Source: SZUA-430 sp040080835
GTDB taxonomy: Bacteria > Pseudomonadota > Alphaproteobacteria > Micropepsales > Micropepsaceae
Assembly: GCA_040080835.1 (NCBI GenBank)
Contig: JBEBHP010000005.1
Location: forward strand, 62,001-126,000
Direction: 5' to 3'
DNA: 64,000 bases
Part shown: positions 1-8,341 of the stretch, one piece after another
How positions within the stretch are numbered: position 1 is the stretch's first letter
Layout of the letters: every line of letters begins with the position of its first letter
Position numbers and translations under genes: made by a program
The notes under the pieces: generated by a model
What the model saw: the letters and a program-made list of their open reading frames with translations, nothing else
Databases searched by the model: none
What the model was told of the DNA's origin: nothing

Positions 1-1089
1 GCTTTCTCGAACGCCGGCCATGACTGCTGCCCCGCACAGAAGAGCGATTGCGGGGTATAACGGTAGCGGATAGTGCGGCAGTTTCGTTGGCAGCAATTCA
101 AGGATGATCCAGGCCGGAACCAGCCAGGCAAGCAAGAATCTGATTGCCCCTTCCCGTATGCGAGCCAAGCTGTAAACAATCCCCGGGGCCAGGAAGAGCC
201 AGCCGGGCCAGAATCCGATCAACAAGGAAACAAGATAGTATCCGGGTGGTCCCCAGTGACCTTCCTGAGAGCCCGCCACCTTGCCAAGGAAGTCGATGCC
301 AATTGCTTCCTTGAAGTATGCGCCGTTTGTCACCAAGCCGATCGCAACCAGCCACGGCACGTTAATGAGTACAATTATTCCGAGGCCAAAAATCGGCCTC
401 ATCGTCATTACCCAAGCCCAGCGCCGTTCCCAGAAGGACAATGCAAAGACCGAAATGCCGATGAAAAACAGGATCATCGGCCCCTTCACAAGTATTCCTA
501 TTCCTGTTGCCAATCCGAGCAATGCCGAGTATCGAAGTCGAGGCTGTTCGGCCCCTTGTCTTGCTGCAAGGAAAAAGTCGGCAATCAAAAATTGTGCCCC
601 GGTGACGCAAGCCAACAGGACTGCGTCGGTCTTTGCGATGTGGGATTCACCTATCAGCAGCACTGACGAGGCCAACAGTCCGGCACTTATGAGTCCGACT
701 TCGTCGTCAAACAACTTTCGACCAATGCCGAATACAAACAGAGTGGCCAATATTCCAGCTATCAGCGACGGTAACCGGTAGGCCCAGATTGAATTGTGCG
801 GTTCGCCTGACAGCCAGCCTGCGGTGATCGATTGCATCCAGTGGATGCCGACGGGTTTCTTATTGCGCGGTTCTTCCTGGAAACGGATCTCAATGAAGTC
901 CCCGGTTTCAATCATCTGCTTTGTAGCTTGGGTAAAGCGAGATTCGTCACGGTCGAGCGGTGGAATCGTCGCGATGCCGGGCAAATACATCAGCAAGCAC
1001 AGCGTGACCAATACCGCGCGAGGGTGCGCAAGCATAAGTGACCAAAGGCTGGACGAGTCATAAGCAGCGGCGGAACGACGAGTTTGCAT
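1..1089 (-). CDS. GT39-family (ArnT/PMT-like) polyprenyl-phosphate-sugar glycosyltransferase, partial
   Basis: The reading frame is open from an ATG at 1089 to the left edge (363 codons, no stop), so the C-terminus is missing. The product is an integral membrane protein with a first hydrophobic helix at about residues 24-43. It is followed by an acidic pair in the first outer loop (PPLDRDESRF, D46/D48/E49), the catalytic loop of GT39 enzymes. Further motifs such as GHWGPPGYYLVSLLIGFWPG and KLPHYPLPLYPA are typical of ArnT-like proteins. Such enzymes use a polyprenyl-phosphate sugar as donor and glycosylate lipid A, core or another envelope acceptor on the periplasmic face. The gene is divergent from a GT2 gene that probably makes the donor. 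The acceptor and the sugar are not determinable from sequence. Confidence 0.88.
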   Translation of the reverse strand, partial: MQTRRSAAAYDSSSLWSLMLAHPRAVLVTLCLLMYLPGIATIPPLDRDESRFTQATKQMIETGDFIEIRFQEEPRNKKPVGIHWMQSITAGWLSGEPHNSIWAYRLPSLIAGILATLFVFGIGRKLFDDEVGLISAGLLASSVLLIGESHIAKTDAVLLACVTGAQFLIADFFLAARQGAEQPRLRYSALLGLATGIGILVKGPMILFFIGISVFALSFWERRWAWVMTMRPIFGLGIIVLINVPWLVAIGLVTNGAYFKEAIGIDFLGKVAGSQEGHWGPPGYYLVSLLIGFWPGWLFLAPGIVYSLARIREGAIRFLLAWLVPAWIILELLPTKLPHYPLPLYPAIALLCGAAVMAGVRES

Positions 1090-1382
1090 CGGTCTGATTA
1101 ACCATCGAAAGGGGTAAAGGTACAATGCCGAGACACAGCGGAGAGTACAAGCGGCAGAGTTGAAACTCTGCGGTTTGCGCAAGATGCGCTGTCATATTCC
1201 AAAATGACCCCAGGGCGAAGAGTGATGCTGCGAGGGGGCTCTCAAAAACGTTAACCTCTGGCACCTTTCTCTTTGCACTAGTATAAGCCGCCCTCCGAAC
1301 CTATCGGCATTTGCGCCGATGGTCCGGACCGGTTTGGCTCATTGATTGCCGTGCACGTACGCCGCATGGCTGGAGAATTTCT

Positions 1383-2120
1383 GTGACTGTCGTGCCTGAA
1401 TTATCAGTGGTCGTGCCGGTGAAGGATGAGGTTGGGAACGCGGTGCCGCTTCTCAATGAAATTTGTGCCGCCTTGCGGGGTCGGATGATTTTCGAAGTTC
1501 TGTTCGTTGACGATGCCAGCACTGACGGCACGGTCGCTGCACTTCTTGCGGCCAAAGTCAGCGCACCAGAACTGCGCGTGCTGCGACACAAAATGAATTC
1601 CGGTCAGAGCCGCGCTGTTCGCACGGGCGTTATTGCTGCTCGCGGTCGGCTCATCGCCACGCTTGATGGTGACGGTCAGAATGACCCCGCTGACATACCG
1701 CTTCTGCTGGACGTGTGGAAAAGCGAGAATGTCAAAGCTGGACAGCTTGGACTTGTGGCCGGTCAACGGCGCAAGCGTGAAGACAATTGGGTCAAAAAGT
1801 TTTCTTCGCGTGTCGGTAACGGCGTCAGGCAACGACTGTTGAATGATGGCACGCGTGACACCGGGTGTGGTTTGAAGCTGTTCCTGCGGGAAGCCTTTCT
1901 GTCCCTTCCATATTTCGATCACATTCACAGATTTATGCCCGCCATGATGCTCCGTGAGGGCTACCGGATTGCACATGCTGACGTGAACCATCGTCCGCGA
2001 TCGCACGGGACATCAAAGTACGGCACTCTCGATCGATTGCTGGTGTCAATCTCGGACCTTCAGGGGGTGCGATGGTTAGCCCGCCGCTCCCGACGTCCGG
2101 AAACCATCGAGGAGCTCTAG
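1383..2120 (+). CDS. GT2 polyprenyl-phosphate sugar synthase (DPM1/RgtE-like)
   Basis: The encoded 245-residue family 2 glycosyltransferase has LSVVVPVKDE at the N-terminus, VDDASTDGT, the metal-binding LDGDGQNDP and a late SHGTSKYG segment. These are marks of dolichyl/undecaprenyl-phosphate sugar synthases, which move a sugar from a nucleotide donor to a membrane polyprenyl phosphate on the cytoplasmic face. I chose the GTG at 1383 because a GGAGA lies just upstream and the conserved domain starts directly there; a start at 1311 would add an unlikely extension. There is no C-terminal membrane domain. The next gene (6 bp away) encodes a LAB_N membrane protein, which suggests joint work. The sugar is unknown. 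Confidence 0.88.
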   Translation: MTVVPELSVVVPVKDEVGNAVPLLNEICAALRGRMIFEVLFVDDASTDGTVAALLAAKVSAPELRVLRHKMNSGQSRAVRTGVIAARGRLIATLDGDGQNDPADIPLLLDVWKSENVKAGQLGLVAGQRRKREDNWVKKFSSRVGNGVRQRLLNDGTRDTGCGLKLFLREAFLSLPYFDHIHRFMPAMMLREGYRIAHADVNHRPRSHGTSKYGTLDRLLVSISDLQGVRWLARRSRRPETIEEL

Positions 2121-2126
2121 GACACG

Positions 2127-2435
2127 ATGTTTGACTGGCTTACTTGGGAGCATGTCTGGATTTTGATCGGTTTTGGCGGTCAGGCCGTGTTTACGTCCCG
2201 AATGCTTGTTCAATGGTGGGCCAGCGAGCAAGCGGGCCGGAGCGTGGTTCCGCTGTCGTTTTGGTGGCTAAGTGTCATTGGTGGAGCGGTTCTGCTGCTC
2301 TATGCGCTATATCGCAGAGACCCCGTCATTATATCGGGCCAGGCTCTTGGCCTGATTGTGTACGTGCGGAACTTATACCTCATATTCGCTGAACGTTCAC
2401 GGTCGGGCGAAAGCGACCCCCCTGCCACAAAATAG
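2127..2435 (+). CDS. LAB_N (lipid-A-disaccharide synthase N-terminal-like) membrane protein
   Basis: This small protein of 102 residues has three hydrophobic helices. It carries the LAB_N pattern: FGGQAVFTSRMLVQWWASE near residues 16-34, then VVPLSFWWLSVIGG, then GLIVYVRNLYLIF. Stand-alone LAB_N proteins are related to SemiSWEET/PQ-loop carriers and commonly sit beside GT2 genes. The likely role is to assist or translocate the polyprenyl-phosphate sugar, but that is inference. The gene follows the GT2 gene by 6 bp and is surely cotranscribed with it. It is not LpxB, because the catalytic domain is absent. Confidence 0.85.
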   Translation: MFDWLTWEHVWILIGFGGQAVFTSRMLVQWWASEQAGRSVVPLSFWWLSVIGGAVLLLYALYRRDPVIISGQALGLIVYVRNLYLIFAERSRSGESDPPATK

Positions 2436-2525
2436 CCCGGTTCGTCTCATCAACTTGGCCGCGCATCACTTGGCTGGTAAGGTCCGTGCCAATTGGTTGG
2501 GCTTTAACGAGGTTATGAGGGCTAT

Positions 2526-2972
2526 ATGGGTAAATCCTTTTCGGTTTTGAATATCGTTCCGCTGTTGGTGTTTCCGTTGGCGTTATACAACGCGGTCGTT
2601 CTTCTGGGTATCGCATCCGCCCCCGTGGGCGACTGGATGACCCAACCTATTTTCCGCGTCGGTATGTTTTCGGGTGATTCATGGGGCGTGTCATTTTCCG
2701 ACGTCTTCATGAGCCTGAGCCTGTTGTTGCTGTTCGTGGAGATTGTCAAGGCCACGCGAACCGACGCGATGTCGATCATCAACCACGGACTGTCAATGCT
2801 GGTGTGTGTGGTTTGCATCATCCAGTTTGTGACGCTGCAGGGATTTTCGAACTCGGTATTCTTCCTGCTTACGATGATGACTGTACTTGATGTGGTCGCC
2901 GGGTTCACCATCACGATTGTGGCGGCGAAGCGCGATTTCGGTTCGTCTGGCGGTTTGGCGGGCACGAACTGA
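2526..2972 (+). CDS. Small four-helix membrane protein of unknown function
   Basis: The 148-residue product has four predicted membrane helices (about residues 8-28, 56-75, 85-105 and 112-132). I do not recognise the family. The segment MTQPIFRVGMFSGDSW lies between the first two helices. The gene lies 90 bp after the LAB_N gene in the same direction, so it may be the last gene of that envelope-sugar operon. A hairpin at 2997-3024 follows the stop codon. Confidence 0.7.
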   Translation: MGKSFSVLNIVPLLVFPLALYNAVVLLGIASAPVGDWMTQPIFRVGMFSGDSWGVSFSDVFMSLSLLLLFVEIVKATRTDAMSIINHGLSMLVCVVCIIQFVTLQGFSNSVFFLLTMMTVLDVVAGFTITIVAAKRDFGSSGGLAGTN

Positions 2973-3286
2973 AGACTTGCAGTATTTGAAGACTGTGGGC
3001 GCGTTCCAGACTTGGGACGCGCCCCTTCCTACATGAACAAAAAGAACAAAAACGTTGTGACTACAGCGACGTTGAAAACATGAGGCCACCATGACGGGGG
3101 CTCCTTGCGGCGCGATTTCACTTCTGTCTGAAAAAGACGTTCGGCAAACAGCCATTCCCCCGATGTCGGTTCGCGCATGCCCCTGGCTCCTTGAGCCCTG
3201 AGAATGTTTCAAATTGAAACTATCCAGACGGGCCCTGACCGGGAACACGCAAGCTGGGTGCCGCTGCCGCAACCGAGAGTCGCCGT
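2973..3286. other. Convergent intergenic stretch with hairpin and palindrome
   Basis: These 314 bases lie between the membrane protein gene and the end of the Rieske gene. They hold an 11-bp stem with one mismatch and a 6-nt loop (2997-3007 with 3014-3024), probably a terminator structure without a strong T run. They also hold a perfect 7+7 palindrome GTTTCAA-A-TTGAAAC at 3206-3220. A 36-codon ORF (3091-3201) with a weak ribosome site is present but unsupported. No convincing gene was found. Confidence 0.6.
2997..3024 (+). terminator. Hairpin, possible terminator of the GT2 operon
   Basis: GGGCGCGTTCC (2997-3007) pairs with GGGACGCGCCC (3014-3024) around AGACTT, with one wobble or mismatch. 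The stem begins 25 bases after the stop codon of the preceding gene. The bases that follow are CTTCCT rather than a T run, so strong intrinsic termination is uncertain. Confidence 0.45.
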
Positions 3287-4348
3287 TCAGCTCTTCCAGT
3301 GCAGTGTCGTTTCTTTCACAGGGTTAACGAACGCGCGATTTGTTGCGCTCGATTCAATCCACTCTTTCTTCAACCGGAAGTACCAGATTGCCGGTGTGTC
3401 AGCGTCCTGGATCAGCATCATCCGCGGATTGTGCTTCAATCCCTGCATCTGAAGAGTGACGATGCTGCGATCCTGTCCGAGGAAAATTCGCGCGACATGC
3501 TGTGCAATCGGCTTGAAAGGCGTTATCCAGCGGATATTCCAATAGAAAGTCTGGGTGACTTCGGTTTCTGATTCATTGAGCGGCGTGCAGGTCGTCAGTC
3601 CAATAATTTCATTCCGACCGGCCTTGATATGCTCGATGCGAATGCCTGGAAGTTGAAACGAGATTTCTGTGGTGCGGTCTCCTCCCAACAATTTGTATAG
3701 CGTGGAATTGGCGGACGGCTTGTGCGTCACCATCGTGAATCCAAGGCTTGATGGAGCGTATTTCTTGGACTTGGCATAACTGGTCTTCTGGGAGCGCCAC
3801 CACCAGGCCTGGTGCACGAAAGGGCCATGAGCAGGATCCATCAGACCGACGACGGCGTGATCGATCGGACAGGGAAACAATTGCGCTTCTATCAGTGTCG
3901 GTCGAGCGCTTTGCCAGATCGGAAGAGCCGGAGTCTTCGGAAGCTCTTTCAGCGGTCTGGTCTCGTCCTGCATGAAAATCCAGATCAACCCATGGGTTTC
4001 TTCTATTGGATATTTTCGTACGTGGATTCTCGATGGGTCGACGTTTTCTTCTCCCACCAGAGACGGGATCAGCGAGCATTGACCTGATGGCTTGAATCGC
4101 CAACCGTGATATGGGCATTCAACGGTGTCGTCGCGCATCGTCCCGGTGGACAGGGGGACGCCCCGGTGCGGGCAAAGATCACGCAGTGCAAACGCCTCGC
4201 CCTTCAGGGTTCTGCCAAAAACAATTGGTTCGCCGAGTATGGCTTTGCTTTTGACTTGTCCTGGCTTCAGGTCACGGGAGTGCATCGCGAAATACCAGAA
4301 ATTTCGCAAAAAACTCGGGGTCGGGCTGTCGGTCTGGGTCATGCTCAC
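3287..4348 (-). CDS. Rieske non-heme iron oxygenase, oxygenase component
   Basis: This 353-residue protein has an N-terminal Rieske [2Fe-2S] domain with ligands in CPHRGVPLS and CPYHGWRF (C-x-H and C-x2-H). Its C-terminal catalytic domain carries a mononuclear-iron motif in the stretch CPIDHAVVGLMDPAHGPFVH, with two spaced histidines and an aspartate. The length and single-chain layout resemble vanillate O-demethylase and pheophorbide-a-oxygenase-type enzymes. These need a separate reductase, and none lies nearby. The substrate cannot be named. It is divergent from an enoyl-CoA hydratase/isomerase gene across 84 bp, which hints at an aromatic or alicyclic degradation role. Confidence 0.87.
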   Translation of the reverse strand: MSMTQTDSPTPSFLRNFWYFAMHSRDLKPGQVKSKAILGEPIVFGRTLKGEAFALRDLCPHRGVPLSTGTMRDDTVECPYHGWRFKPSGQCSLIPSLVGEENVDPSRIHVRKYPIEETHGLIWIFMQDETRPLKELPKTPALPIWQSARPTLIEAQLFPCPIDHAVVGLMDPAHGPFVHQAWWWRSQKTSYAKSKKYAPSSLGFTMVTHKPSANSTLYKLLGGDRTTEISFQLPGIRIEHIKAGRNEIIGLTTCTPLNESETEVTQTFYWNIRWITPFKPIAQHVARIFLGQDRSIVTLQMQGLKHNPRMMLIQDADTPAIWYFRLKKEWIESSATNRAFVNPVKETTLHWKS

Positions 4349-4432
4349 AGCTGCAGAATGCCAAACGCTTCAATAGCATGGAAACGTGGCAAATTGCGCT
4401 AGTGTGGCCAATATGATCAACGCAGGCGTATC

Positions 4433-5236
4433 ATGAACATTCCCGAATTCGAGCATCTGAAATTTGAAACCTGCGACCACGTCGCAATCGTTACCATAAA
4501 CAGGCCGGAGGTGCGCAATGCGCTGAATGCGCGGGCGTATGCGGATCTTGAGAGCGCGTTCCGTTACATCCAGGTCCAGCCGGAACTTCGGGTTGTTGTG
4601 CTCACGGGAACGGATCCCGCATTCTGCTCCGGTGAAGACGTCAAGCAAATGATGACGGGTCCTGCGCGAGAGCAAAGCCAGGCTCGCCTCATGTCCGTGA
4701 GACCAAAGCTTACGCCAACTGCTGCTGCCATTTATGAGTGTGACCGACCGGTCATTGCGGCTGTGAATGGGGCCGCTGTAGGCTGGGGTATGGAACTTTG
4801 CCTGCTGGCAGACATCAGGATTGCCTCCGAGCATGCAAAATTCGGCGAGATATTCATCAAGCGTGGCCTTGTCAGTGATGCGCCCGGGATGATGATTTTA
4901 CCCCGACTCGTGGGGCCGCAAAAGGCCGCCGAACTTCTGTTCACCGGCGATATCATCGGCGCCGAAGAGGCACTGCGCTCTGGTCTGGTCGCGCGCGTCG
5001 TTGCACACGACAGGCTGCGGCACGAAAGCCTTGAGATGGCCAACAAAATCGCAGGAAATGCGCCGCTGGCGTTGCGACACATGAAGGAAGGACTCAGGAG
5101 AGCTTCTGCTCGGGATCTGGCTGAGTTTGGCAGCTGGGTGTCCGCCACTCTCGGTCGCCTGTTCCAAACAGAAGATCATCGTGAAGGTGTGGCAAGCTTT
5201 CTGGAAAAGCGTGCTCCAATTTTTCGAGGACACTGA
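4433..5236 (+). CDS. Enoyl-CoA hydratase/isomerase (crotonase) family protein
   Basis: The product is 267 residues long with a crotonase fold. AFCSGEDVKQM and NGAAVGWGMELCLLADIRIAS form the oxyanion-hole and first active-site regions, and FTGDIIGAEEALRSGLV is the typical later segment. The first catalytic Glu position (GMEL) is kept. The second is not a Glu, and an Asp sits in GLVSDAPGMMILPRLVG, a pattern seen in some isomerase-type members, so it may act as an enoyl-CoA isomerase rather than a hydratase. It runs with the HTH gene that starts 2 bp after its stop and diverges from the Rieske oxygenase gene. Confidence 0.88.
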   Translation: MNIPEFEHLKFETCDHVAIVTINRPEVRNALNARAYADLESAFRYIQVQPELRVVVLTGTDPAFCSGEDVKQMMTGPAREQSQARLMSVRPKLTPTAAAIYECDRPVIAAVNGAAVGWGMELCLLADIRIASEHAKFGEIFIKRGLVSDAPGMMILPRLVGPQKAAELLFTGDIIGAEEALRSGLVARVVAHDRLRHESLEMANKIAGNAPLALRHMKEGLRRASARDLAEFGSWVSATLGRLFQTEDHREGVASFLEKRAPIFRGH

Positions 5237-5238
5237 TC

Positions 5239-5577
5239 ATGGCGCTTTTCTTCGATCAAGAATGGTTTGACGCAAAACTGGCTGCGACTGGCGCAAGTCG
5301 CGAGGACATAGGACGTCTGTTGCGGTTGTCTCCGGAACAGGTTGCGGACTTGTGGAAGGATCAACGTGAGCTGAAGGCTGCAGACGTGCTCTTGATCGCG
5401 AGGTTTTTAAATGTCTCAGCGGATGAGGTCGCTTTGAGAGCTGGTATTTCCACGCCGTCACCGCTGGCGGGTGTGCAGGACGTAACAACGAGACTGGCGG
5501 CCATGGAGGCGCGCATGACAGCGATCGAGCAGGACATCCTGGAAATGAAAACCGCGTTCGATCGCCTGGCGCACTAA
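5239..5577 (+). CDS. Small HTH (XRE-like) protein with C-terminal coiled coil
   Basis: The product has 112 residues. Residues about 10-65 (ASREDIGRLLRLSPEQVADL, then ADVLLIARFLNVSADEVALR) resemble a Cro/CI-type helix-turn-helix. Residues 80-110 (TTRLAAMEARMTAIEQDILE) look like a short coiled coil for dimerisation. The ATG lies 2 bp after the crotonase stop, so translation is coupled, and it probably regulates this small locus. The exact family is not recognised, and DNA binding is inferred from the fold only. Confidence 0.7.
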   Translation: MALFFDQEWFDAKLAATGASREDIGRLLRLSPEQVADLWKDQRELKAADVLLIARFLNVSADEVALRAGISTPSPLAGVQDVTTRLAAMEARMTAIEQDILEMKTAFDRLAH

Positions 5578-5975
5578 ATCGATTTCGAGATCCACCGAAA
5601 TTTCCAACGGTCCAATCCGTCGGCAACTTCATAGAAATGAGCCGCCTTTGCCGGCGGGGCAGGGCAAGGGTTGTCGAATTGCGCAATTATCTGGGTCACG
5701 AAAGTGGAAATGAGAGGTGTAGGCGACTGGGCTGGCTCTTCGAATTCTCGCGTTGTGCCATTTTGCGCCGGTCGCAGTTCCTCAGCCGCCGGCCGCGCTC
5801 CTCGACCTTCAGATCGAGAGGCTTCTGCGACCGGCGCTATTCGACGCGAACCGAAATACGCCGGTCGCATCGAAACGGGACAGATGGCTTGAATGCGTGT
5901 CATCGTGGGTTGGGGTGTCGCAGCTACCATGCCAGCCACAGCAGATTTTCTTAAGCTTAACAGCGACTTGGGCAT
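5574..5975 (-). CDS. Hypothetical small protein (uncertain)
   Basis: This 133-residue frame overlaps the stop of the convergent HTH gene by 4 bp and fills an otherwise empty stretch. Codon choice from an internal ATG at 5903 onward looks like coding sequence. The C-terminal part contains FVTQIIAQF followed by AAHFYEVADG. That is reminiscent of short alphaproteobacterial hypothetical proteins with a conserved hydrophobic FxxQ-x-x-x-Q segment near the C-terminus, a resemblance from memory only. No good ribosome binding site is visible for either start. The 126 bases from 5976 to 6101 hold only the upstream region of the next gene. Confidence 0.4.
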   Translation of the reverse strand: MPKSLLSLRKSAVAGMVAATPQPTMTRIQAICPVSMRPAYFGSRRIAPVAEASRSEGRGARPAAEELRPAQNGTTREFEEPAQSPTPLISTFVTQIIAQFDNPCPAPPAKAAHFYEVADGLDRWKFRWISKSI

Positions 5976-6101
5976 GATTGCTGTGAACCGCAGCGCCCAT
6001 GAATTTCGGCTTTCTTAAGCGTTGAGACCATAGAGTGACCCATCAGCGAGATGAGGCGAACGCCCTCCGCAATTTGCGTTTTAGGTGGGGACTAGATCGC
6101 T

Positions 6102-7796
6102 GTGTTCGGTCGAAATCATGCAGCCTCCGTTCAGAAGCTGACGGAGATCAAGGAATCCGAGCGCCTGCGGCTTGCGTTGGCTGCGGCTGGCGACCTTGTA
6201 TATGACTGGACTCCGTCCGATGGACGAATTTCCTGGAGCGGCGATCCGTGCGCTCACCTGGGCTTCGGCGAATCCACGTCATTTGAAACCGACAAAGGCT
6301 TCCACGCCCTGATTGAAGGGGATGCGGTGGAGCCACGGCTAAGATACGCGCTGACACCGCCTGACGATGGCAAGCCTTTCAAGCTCGAGTACTCGCTTGT
6401 CACTGGCGGCGCGCCCATCTGGATCGAAGAGTGTGGGGTTTGCGTTCCGGGCCCTGATGGGCAAGTCGAACGCGTCGTTGGCATGGTTCGCAATATTACG
6501 GAGCGCAAGCTTCGCGAAGCTCATTTTGTCTGGGCGGCCAGCTATGACGAGATGACTGGTCATCTCAATCGGCTCCGATTGCGAGAGCGCCTTGCGAAAT
6601 ACCTGGAAGACACTCCGGTTGCTGAGCGCAAGCCGGCCGCCTATTTTGTCGTGGCCATCGATGACCTTGCGGTGATCAACGAGACCTACGGTTTTGACAT
6701 GGCTGATGAGGTCATTGTCGCCATTGGCCGCCGCCTGGCGGAGACGGCAGGTCCCGGAAGCACCCTCGGACGAACTGCCGGAAACAAGTTTGGCCTCTAC
6801 ATTGAGGGCTGCACCCCCGAGGACATGGCCGAGAGAGCGGCGGAGCTCCGGCTTGCCGCACGAGCCCGCGTGATTCCTACCCGAAATGGCGCCGTGTCTG
6901 TGAGCGTTTCGATCGGTGGCATTTCACTCCCCGATGACGCACGCACCAGCCAAGAAGCAATGGCGCGAGCAGAAGAAGCTCTTGATCGAGCGAAGGTCTA
7001 TGGCAGGGACAATTTTTCTGCGTATGCACACTCGCCGCAACGCGATTCCATGCGAAAGCGCACGATTCTGATCGGGGATCAGATTGTAACTGCCCTTGAC
7101 GAGAATCGAGTGGTGCTGGCGTTCCAGCCCATCGTGGATGCGAAGACAACGCAAGTTGCCATGCATGAATGCCTTGTCCGCATTGTGAGACCGGAAGGGC
7201 AGGTTATCGTTGCGGGGGACTTTATTGCAGTGGCTGAGCAGCTCGGCCTGGTTCGTCGCCTGGATCGTCGCGTACTCGAGTTGACAGTCGATGCTCTTAC
7301 TCGCCACCGTGGCGCCTGTCTCACACTAAATGTTTCGGGCATGACGGCGTCTGATCGCCCAACGCTGGAAGCATTTGTTTCCTATATCGAAGCACACAAA
7401 GACGTGGCGCCAAGGCTGGTCGTCGAACTGACGGAAACTGCCGCTCTCATCGATATCGAAGAGAGCATGAGATTTGTCAGCCGAATCCGAACCCTGGGCG
7501 CACGCGTTGCGATCGACGACTTTGGTGCAGGGTATACTTCGTTTCGCAATCTGCAGTCGCTGAAAGTCGACATGGTCAAAGTTGACGGCTCGTTTGTGAA
7601 AGGTCTTGCAGATAGTCGCGACAATCAGATATTCGTGAGCACGCTGGTCAATCTGGCTAAGAACTTCAACCTGTCGACTGTTGCGGAGTGGGTCGAAACC
7701 GCCCACGAAGCAGACATACTGAGGGCATTCGGGGTGGACTACTTCCAAGGCTTGTATTTTGGAAGGCCCGACGTAGTTGAGCCCTGGACTGCATAA
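6102..7796 (+). CDS. PAS-GGDEF-EAL protein, degenerate GGDEF, probable c-di-GMP phosphodiesterase
   Basis: This 564-residue cytoplasmic protein has no membrane segment. A PAS/PAC sensor domain spans about residues 20-135 (ending GMVRNITERK), a GGDEF domain about 145-310 and an EAL domain about 320-560. The cyclase motif reads RTAGNKFGLY instead of GGDEF, so diguanylate cyclase activity should be lost. The EAL domain keeps its metal and catalytic residues: ECLVR, LNVSG, ELTETA, IDDFGAGYTS, VKVDGSFVKG and AEWVET. It therefore likely hydrolyses c-di-GMP, with the PAS and dead GGDEF domains acting as sensors. The start is a GTG preceded by AGGTGGGG. Confidence 0.9.
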   Translation: MFGRNHAASVQKLTEIKESERLRLALAAAGDLVYDWTPSDGRISWSGDPCAHLGFGESTSFETDKGFHALIEGDAVEPRLRYALTPPDDGKPFKLEYSLVTGGAPIWIEECGVCVPGPDGQVERVVGMVRNITERKLREAHFVWAASYDEMTGHLNRLRLRERLAKYLEDTPVAERKPAAYFVVAIDDLAVINETYGFDMADEVIVAIGRRLAETAGPGSTLGRTAGNKFGLYIEGCTPEDMAERAAELRLAARARVIPTRNGAVSVSVSIGGISLPDDARTSQEAMARAEEALDRAKVYGRDNFSAYAHSPQRDSMRKRTILIGDQIVTALDENRVVLAFQPIVDAKTTQVAMHECLVRIVRPEGQVIVAGDFIAVAEQLGLVRRLDRRVLELTVDALTRHRGACLTLNVSGMTASDRPTLEAFVSYIEAHKDVAPRLVVELTETAALIDIEESMRFVSRIRTLGARVAIDDFGAGYTSFRNLQSLKVDMVKVDGSFVKGLADSRDNQIFVSTLVNLAKNFNLSTVAEWVETAHEADILRAFGVDYFQGLYFGRPDVVEPWTA

Positions 7797-7893
7797 CTGA
7801 TCTGGCACGCCGCCTGCGACAACGTGAGCGACACTCTGGCAAGTGTATTTGCAAGAGAAACGCCTTAACTCGTGGGCGTGAGATGATGCTCAG

Positions 7894-8277
7894 ATGGAAC
7901 CGGTCAGCGGAATGGACTTGCAGCAGCGTGACGTGTGGTTGGGGTTGCGACGCGGCCTTCGCGGAATTTGTCCCGCGTGCGGGAAGTCGAAACTATTTTC
8001 GTCCTATCTCAAAGTCGTACCCAAGTGTGCCAATTGCGGACATGTGCTTGAGCAGTATCGCGCCGACGACGGACCTGCTTATTTTACGATCCTGATCATT
8101 GGACATATCATGATCGCCCCACTTCTGTTTGTGAAGGCAATTCGAAACTGGCCCGTAGAAACGTTGTCGGTCGTCATGGTGGTCACGCTTGTGACGGCCG
8201 CCCTGATACTACTGCCGATCGTCAAGGGCGCCTTTGTCGGCGTCCAGTGGGCGGTGCGGGATCGCGGCGGCGCCTGA
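7894..8277 (+). CDS. DUF983 family membrane protein
   Basis: The product has 127 residues. The N-terminal part carries two Cys pairs (CPACGKSKLF and CANCGHVLEQY), a zinc-ribbon-like element. DDGPAYFTILIIGHI and a hydrophobic stretch forming two membrane helices (about 63-83 and 92-112) follow. This order is that of DUF983, common in alphaproteobacteria, whose function is not established. The gene stands alone, 97 bp after the EAL gene. Confidence 0.88.
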   Translation: MEPVSGMDLQQRDVWLGLRRGLRGICPACGKSKLFSSYLKVVPKCANCGHVLEQYRADDGPAYFTILIIGHIMIAPLLFVKAIRNWPVETLSVVMVVTLVTAALILLPIVKGAFVGVQWAVRDRGGA

Positions 8278-8341
8278 GCCATTTTATTCGACCAGGGTTT
8301 GCGTTAGAACTTCCCGTATTCTGCAAACACAGGAGGGTTCA

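Noticed and set aside
281..781. 166-codon plus-strand ORF at the left edge
   Set aside because: The minus strand encodes an intact GT39 membrane protein through this stretch with clear family motifs.
1259..1278. TGGCAC followed by TTTGC, like a sigma-54 promoter
   Set aside because: Thirteen bases separate the GG and GC elements; sigma-54 promoters need ten.
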